Part shown: positions 61,323 through 64,000 of the stretch, piece by piece
Layout: the number at the start of each line of letters is the position of its first letter
Position numbering within the stretch: the stretch's first letter is position 1
NCBI GenBank assembly: GCA_021014945.1
Contig: MU266351.1
Location: forward strand, 1-64,000
Length of the DNA stretch: 64,000 bases
Origin: Leucogyrophana mollusca
Lineage: Eukaryota; Basidiomycota; Agaricomycetes; Boletales
Direction of reading: 5' to 3'
Notes under the pieces: model-generated
Database searches by the model: none
Seen by the model: only the letters and a program-made list of their open reading frames with translations
Told to the model about the DNA's origin: nothing
Made by a program: the position numbers and the translations under genes

Positions 61323-64000
61323 CTACACGAAAAACGACTGCGTCAGCGCTTCCAGGGGACAGCGAGAGATAATCACGCACCACGAGGAGCATCGACACTG
61401 GCCAGTCAGTGAGCGATCCATCAGGCTTGACATATACGTTGGTCTGTTGATCGCGGTTTTGAACAAGCCCAGTTGCCTATGAAAAGGTGGAAATCTACCT
61501 CGACTTGATTGAAGATCTTCGTTGTCCCAGCAAGTCTGCCTCGGTCTCCGGGAGCCCGCTTGACGTTTTTCAGGCTGTAAATGATCTTGAGGGTATCTGT
61601 GATCACTTGTACTGCGAACGAGACGCCAATGCACAAGTGGAACCCGCCACCTGACATGGTATTATCAACTGGAGTTACGGGTATATCAACGTGAAGTGGA
61701 ACTCACCGTTGAGTTGGTACTTAGATGGATCGCGCGTAGGGTCGACCTTAAGAGGATTTGGGAAGTCATCGGGCTACAAAAACGCGTTCGCCAGCAGTTC
61801 CACGAAAAGAGAAACGTGACAAACGTTCAAGTGGGCTTTCTTGAATCCACCCCAGATGTGGTCGCCAGGCTGGACTTTGTAGTTGGTACCCGGAATGTCG
61901 GCCTCCACCTTGGACACTCGCCAAAGGCCCGTGAACTGTCAAAATGATGAACGTCAGGCATTCATCACACCGAAATGAACCATTTACTTGTGGATTGAGC
62001 CCTAAACATTCGTCAAATGGAAAAGAGTATATCAGTGAGAAGAACACGGACTCATAGCTTCCCGTACGTATCCCCGGAGGAGTTCGTTGCTCTGATCGTT
62101 GTCTTGACTGATGAGCTTTTGAATTACCTCAAAATCTTCTTTTCGCGACTCATCCAAGTAGAAATCAACAACATTTATGGCAGCTGTGATAGCAGGTGAG
62201 GGTCGTCCTCAAAAATTTGATGCTTAAACGCACCGTGAGCATGGTTGACCGAGGAGCCAACGGCCAAGCCGACAATGTTTGCGACGAGTTGATTGACTGG
62301 ACGACCCGTAGACGCGAGGCGAGAAATGAATTCAAACCAGGGGCTGTCGTCCGGGGGCCAAATGTAACTTCCGACCTCACGAGCCCAGCCCTTTAGGATA
62401 TTCTGGGACGGAGTCAGTGCTTCGAAATTTGGCGCAGTAAACATACCCACCACCTTATTGTCTTTTGCTGGGTCCGGCGCAGTAGGTGCTACCCGAAGGA
62501 CGGACTCTCTCACCAGACCTTGTATCACCGCGCTACCTTTGAGCGCCTTGGCAACTAACGACCAAAAGCGCTCAACGTCACCAAGTCCGAGGAACGAAGC
62601 CCTTCATGCTTAAGGTTAGCATATTACTGGGAATAGATACGTATACTTGCGTGAACTGGCGAGATCAAAAGTCAACATTACAGCACCATAGTGAATATCA
62701 GAGTTGATGTACCAGGTCAGCAAACATGTCAAAGACTTCCTGAGTGGTGTACTGCGCTCGAGGGTTTTCCTTCGTCTTAAGGGGGATACCGCACTGGAGA
62801 CGCATGCTCTGAATCGCTGAATGAGTAAGTTCTTATGAGACGCTTACCAGCAAGTCAGCGGCCCAACGGGTATAGACGGTCTTTATAACCTCCACGATGT
62901 CGACATAGTTAGAGTCACCAGCCCTATTGCATGGTTAGCATGAATATCTTGCAGAAATGCAGTTGCACCTACTTCCAGCTTTGCTGCTCGGTCTCTTTGG
63001 TGACTGTGTCGCGGAACCATTGAACGTAGCCATCAACCAATCCTTGAGTGCCGAAGGTAGCTTGCGAGACCTAACGGTCAATGAGTCACTGTTCTCGCAA
63101 TGACAAGTGATAACCTACCAGTGACTTGTCGGCATCGTGTCTGAGAATGGACAAATCAGTATGACTCTCGGTTTGGACGTGCCGACTCACTGTTTCCTGT
63201 CGTCCATGGCCAATACGAACCCATAACCATCTCCGAGGCCTTGCATATTATAACCAGATACGAAGCGCTCGGGGTCATTGAAAACAAAGTTAATAGCCTC
63301 GAAGGTGTCGATGTATATGGGGATCTGGGGAGGTGCAGGGCGGGTAAAGGAGTAGAGCTGGGCGATGCCTTGCCTCTCCAAACTATCTTTCATCTTTTGG
63401 GGAGTAAAGAAAGGGAAAACGCCTAGTCGCAAACGTCAGCCAGCCGGAAAGTGGCGAATAACGTTTCAAGCGCACCGTAGACGTTGTTGTAGGGGTAGAA
63501 TGGACCAAAGTGGCGCATGAGGAGCTTAGGCACTAAATCATAGATAGTGAGAAACCCCAATGACCAGTTAGTCGCCGTGCATCTTACAATGGCCACCGAA
63601 ACCTCCGTTCTCAGGACGAGTCGACGCGTCTTGGAATCCCCAAGATGTCAAAGAGACTGGGGTATAGAACGTGGTGAAGAACCTATCCCCTCGTACAAGG
63701 GCAATTGCGTCACTTAACACGGCTCTCGTCATCTGGATAGAGTATTCAGTAAAACAGATCACTAAAGCGATGCTTGGATTACCGTGTAACCACAGGAGAA
63801 CCGCAATCCAGCACTCAGCGGCATGTATTGCTCGCACTGCAAGCCAGGCTGCAATACAAGTGGATCAGTTAAGATTGTGTTGACGAAAATAGATCCCTAC
63901 ATATAGCTCAAGGTTGTCGATGTGGCCGTACAGCCGCCTAGCAGCCTCCTGGAATGGCTTCAGTACCGCGTAAGTACGTCACAGCAAAGGAAACACACAA
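61323..64000 (-). CDS. Psi-producing oxygenase / linoleate diol synthase, C-terminal part (runs off right edge)
   Basis: This is the C-terminal part of a fungal fusion enzyme: an animal-type heme peroxidase (fatty acid dioxygenase) domain followed by a cytochrome P450 hydroperoxide isomerase. It makes oxylipins (psi factors) from oleic and linoleic acid. The end of the peroxidase domain is visible at the right edge: RRLYGHIDNLELY, RAVLSDAIALVRGDRFFTT and GWGFQDA-like text. Next is FPFFTPQKMKDSLERQGI, the usual start of the P450 part, then FEAINFVFNDPERF, HDADKSL, DIVEVIKTVYTRWAADL, GIPLKTKENPRAQYTTQEVF, GRPVNQLVANIVGLAVGSS and LLRGYVREAM. The heme-binding Cys is in GGGFHLCIGVSFAVQ, followed by IIYSLKNVKRAPGDRGRLAG. 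More than ten short introns are present. The last exon is probably SFFV with stop at 61323-61325 after a GTGCGT...GCAG intron. Both activities look intact in the visible part. Confidence 0.9.

Overview
The window is nuclear DNA of a filamentous fungus, most likely an Agaricomycete (Basidiomycota). The evidence is short introns of about 50-70 nt in nearly every gene, DUF6534-type membrane protein architecture, a very long TPR-CHAT protein with an N-terminal C2-like segment, MAPEG and psi-producing-oxygenase (peroxidase-P450) families, and compact gene spacing. There is no operon, tRNA, rRNA or CRISPR array that I can support. Gene models below were spliced by eye from frame continuity, GT/AG borders and family motifs. 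Where a border is unresolved I say so.

Left part (0-13 kb): an acidic single-exon hypothetical protein (+), two tandem old-yellow-enzyme flavin oxidoreductases (both -) that share all four intron positions, a small basic/serine-rich protein (-), the mitochondrial matrix protein MAM33/p32 (-) and a proline/tyrosine-rich Zn2Cys6 transcription factor (-). One OYE copy has lost the active-site tyrosine expected next to the HxxH pair.

Middle-left (13-27 kb): a gene-poor 4 kb stretch, then a DUF6534 seven-helix-type membrane protein (+), a decaying ATP-grasp/methyltransferase fusion gene (-), a MAPEG membrane enzyme (+) and a membrane-anchored class 3 fatty aldehyde dehydrogenase (+). The last two could both act in lipid aldehyde/peroxide metabolism, but they are not visibly co-regulated.

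Centre (27-39 kb): a C2-TPR-CHAT protein with about 26 helical repeats and an intact His/Cys protease dyad, followed by the trehalose-6-phosphate phosphatase/synthase TPS2. Both are on the + strand.

Right-centre (39-52 kb): a GBP2/HRB1-like RNA-binding protein with three RRMs (-), an MFSD5-like molybdate transporter (-), an auxin-efflux-carrier family membrane transporter (-), an FAD aromatic monooxygenase (-) and protein-L-isoaspartate methyltransferase (+).

Right part (52-64 kb): about 3.4 kb without a supported gene, holding a diverged repeat also found near 15.1 kb. Next come a disordered protein ending in an EDC1/PNRC-like decapping motif (+), a 2 kb pyrimidine-rich leader, homoserine dehydrogenase (+), a small secreted cysteine-containing protein (-) and the C-terminal part of a psi-producing oxygenase/linoleate diol synthase that runs off the right edge (-).

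Most genes are conserved housekeeping or accessory fungal genes. The most distinctive items are the C2-TPR-CHAT protein, the eroding ATP-grasp/methyltransferase fusion, the Tyr-to-Phe change in one OYE paralogue and a possible mitochondrial-targeting upstream start in homoserine dehydrogenase.
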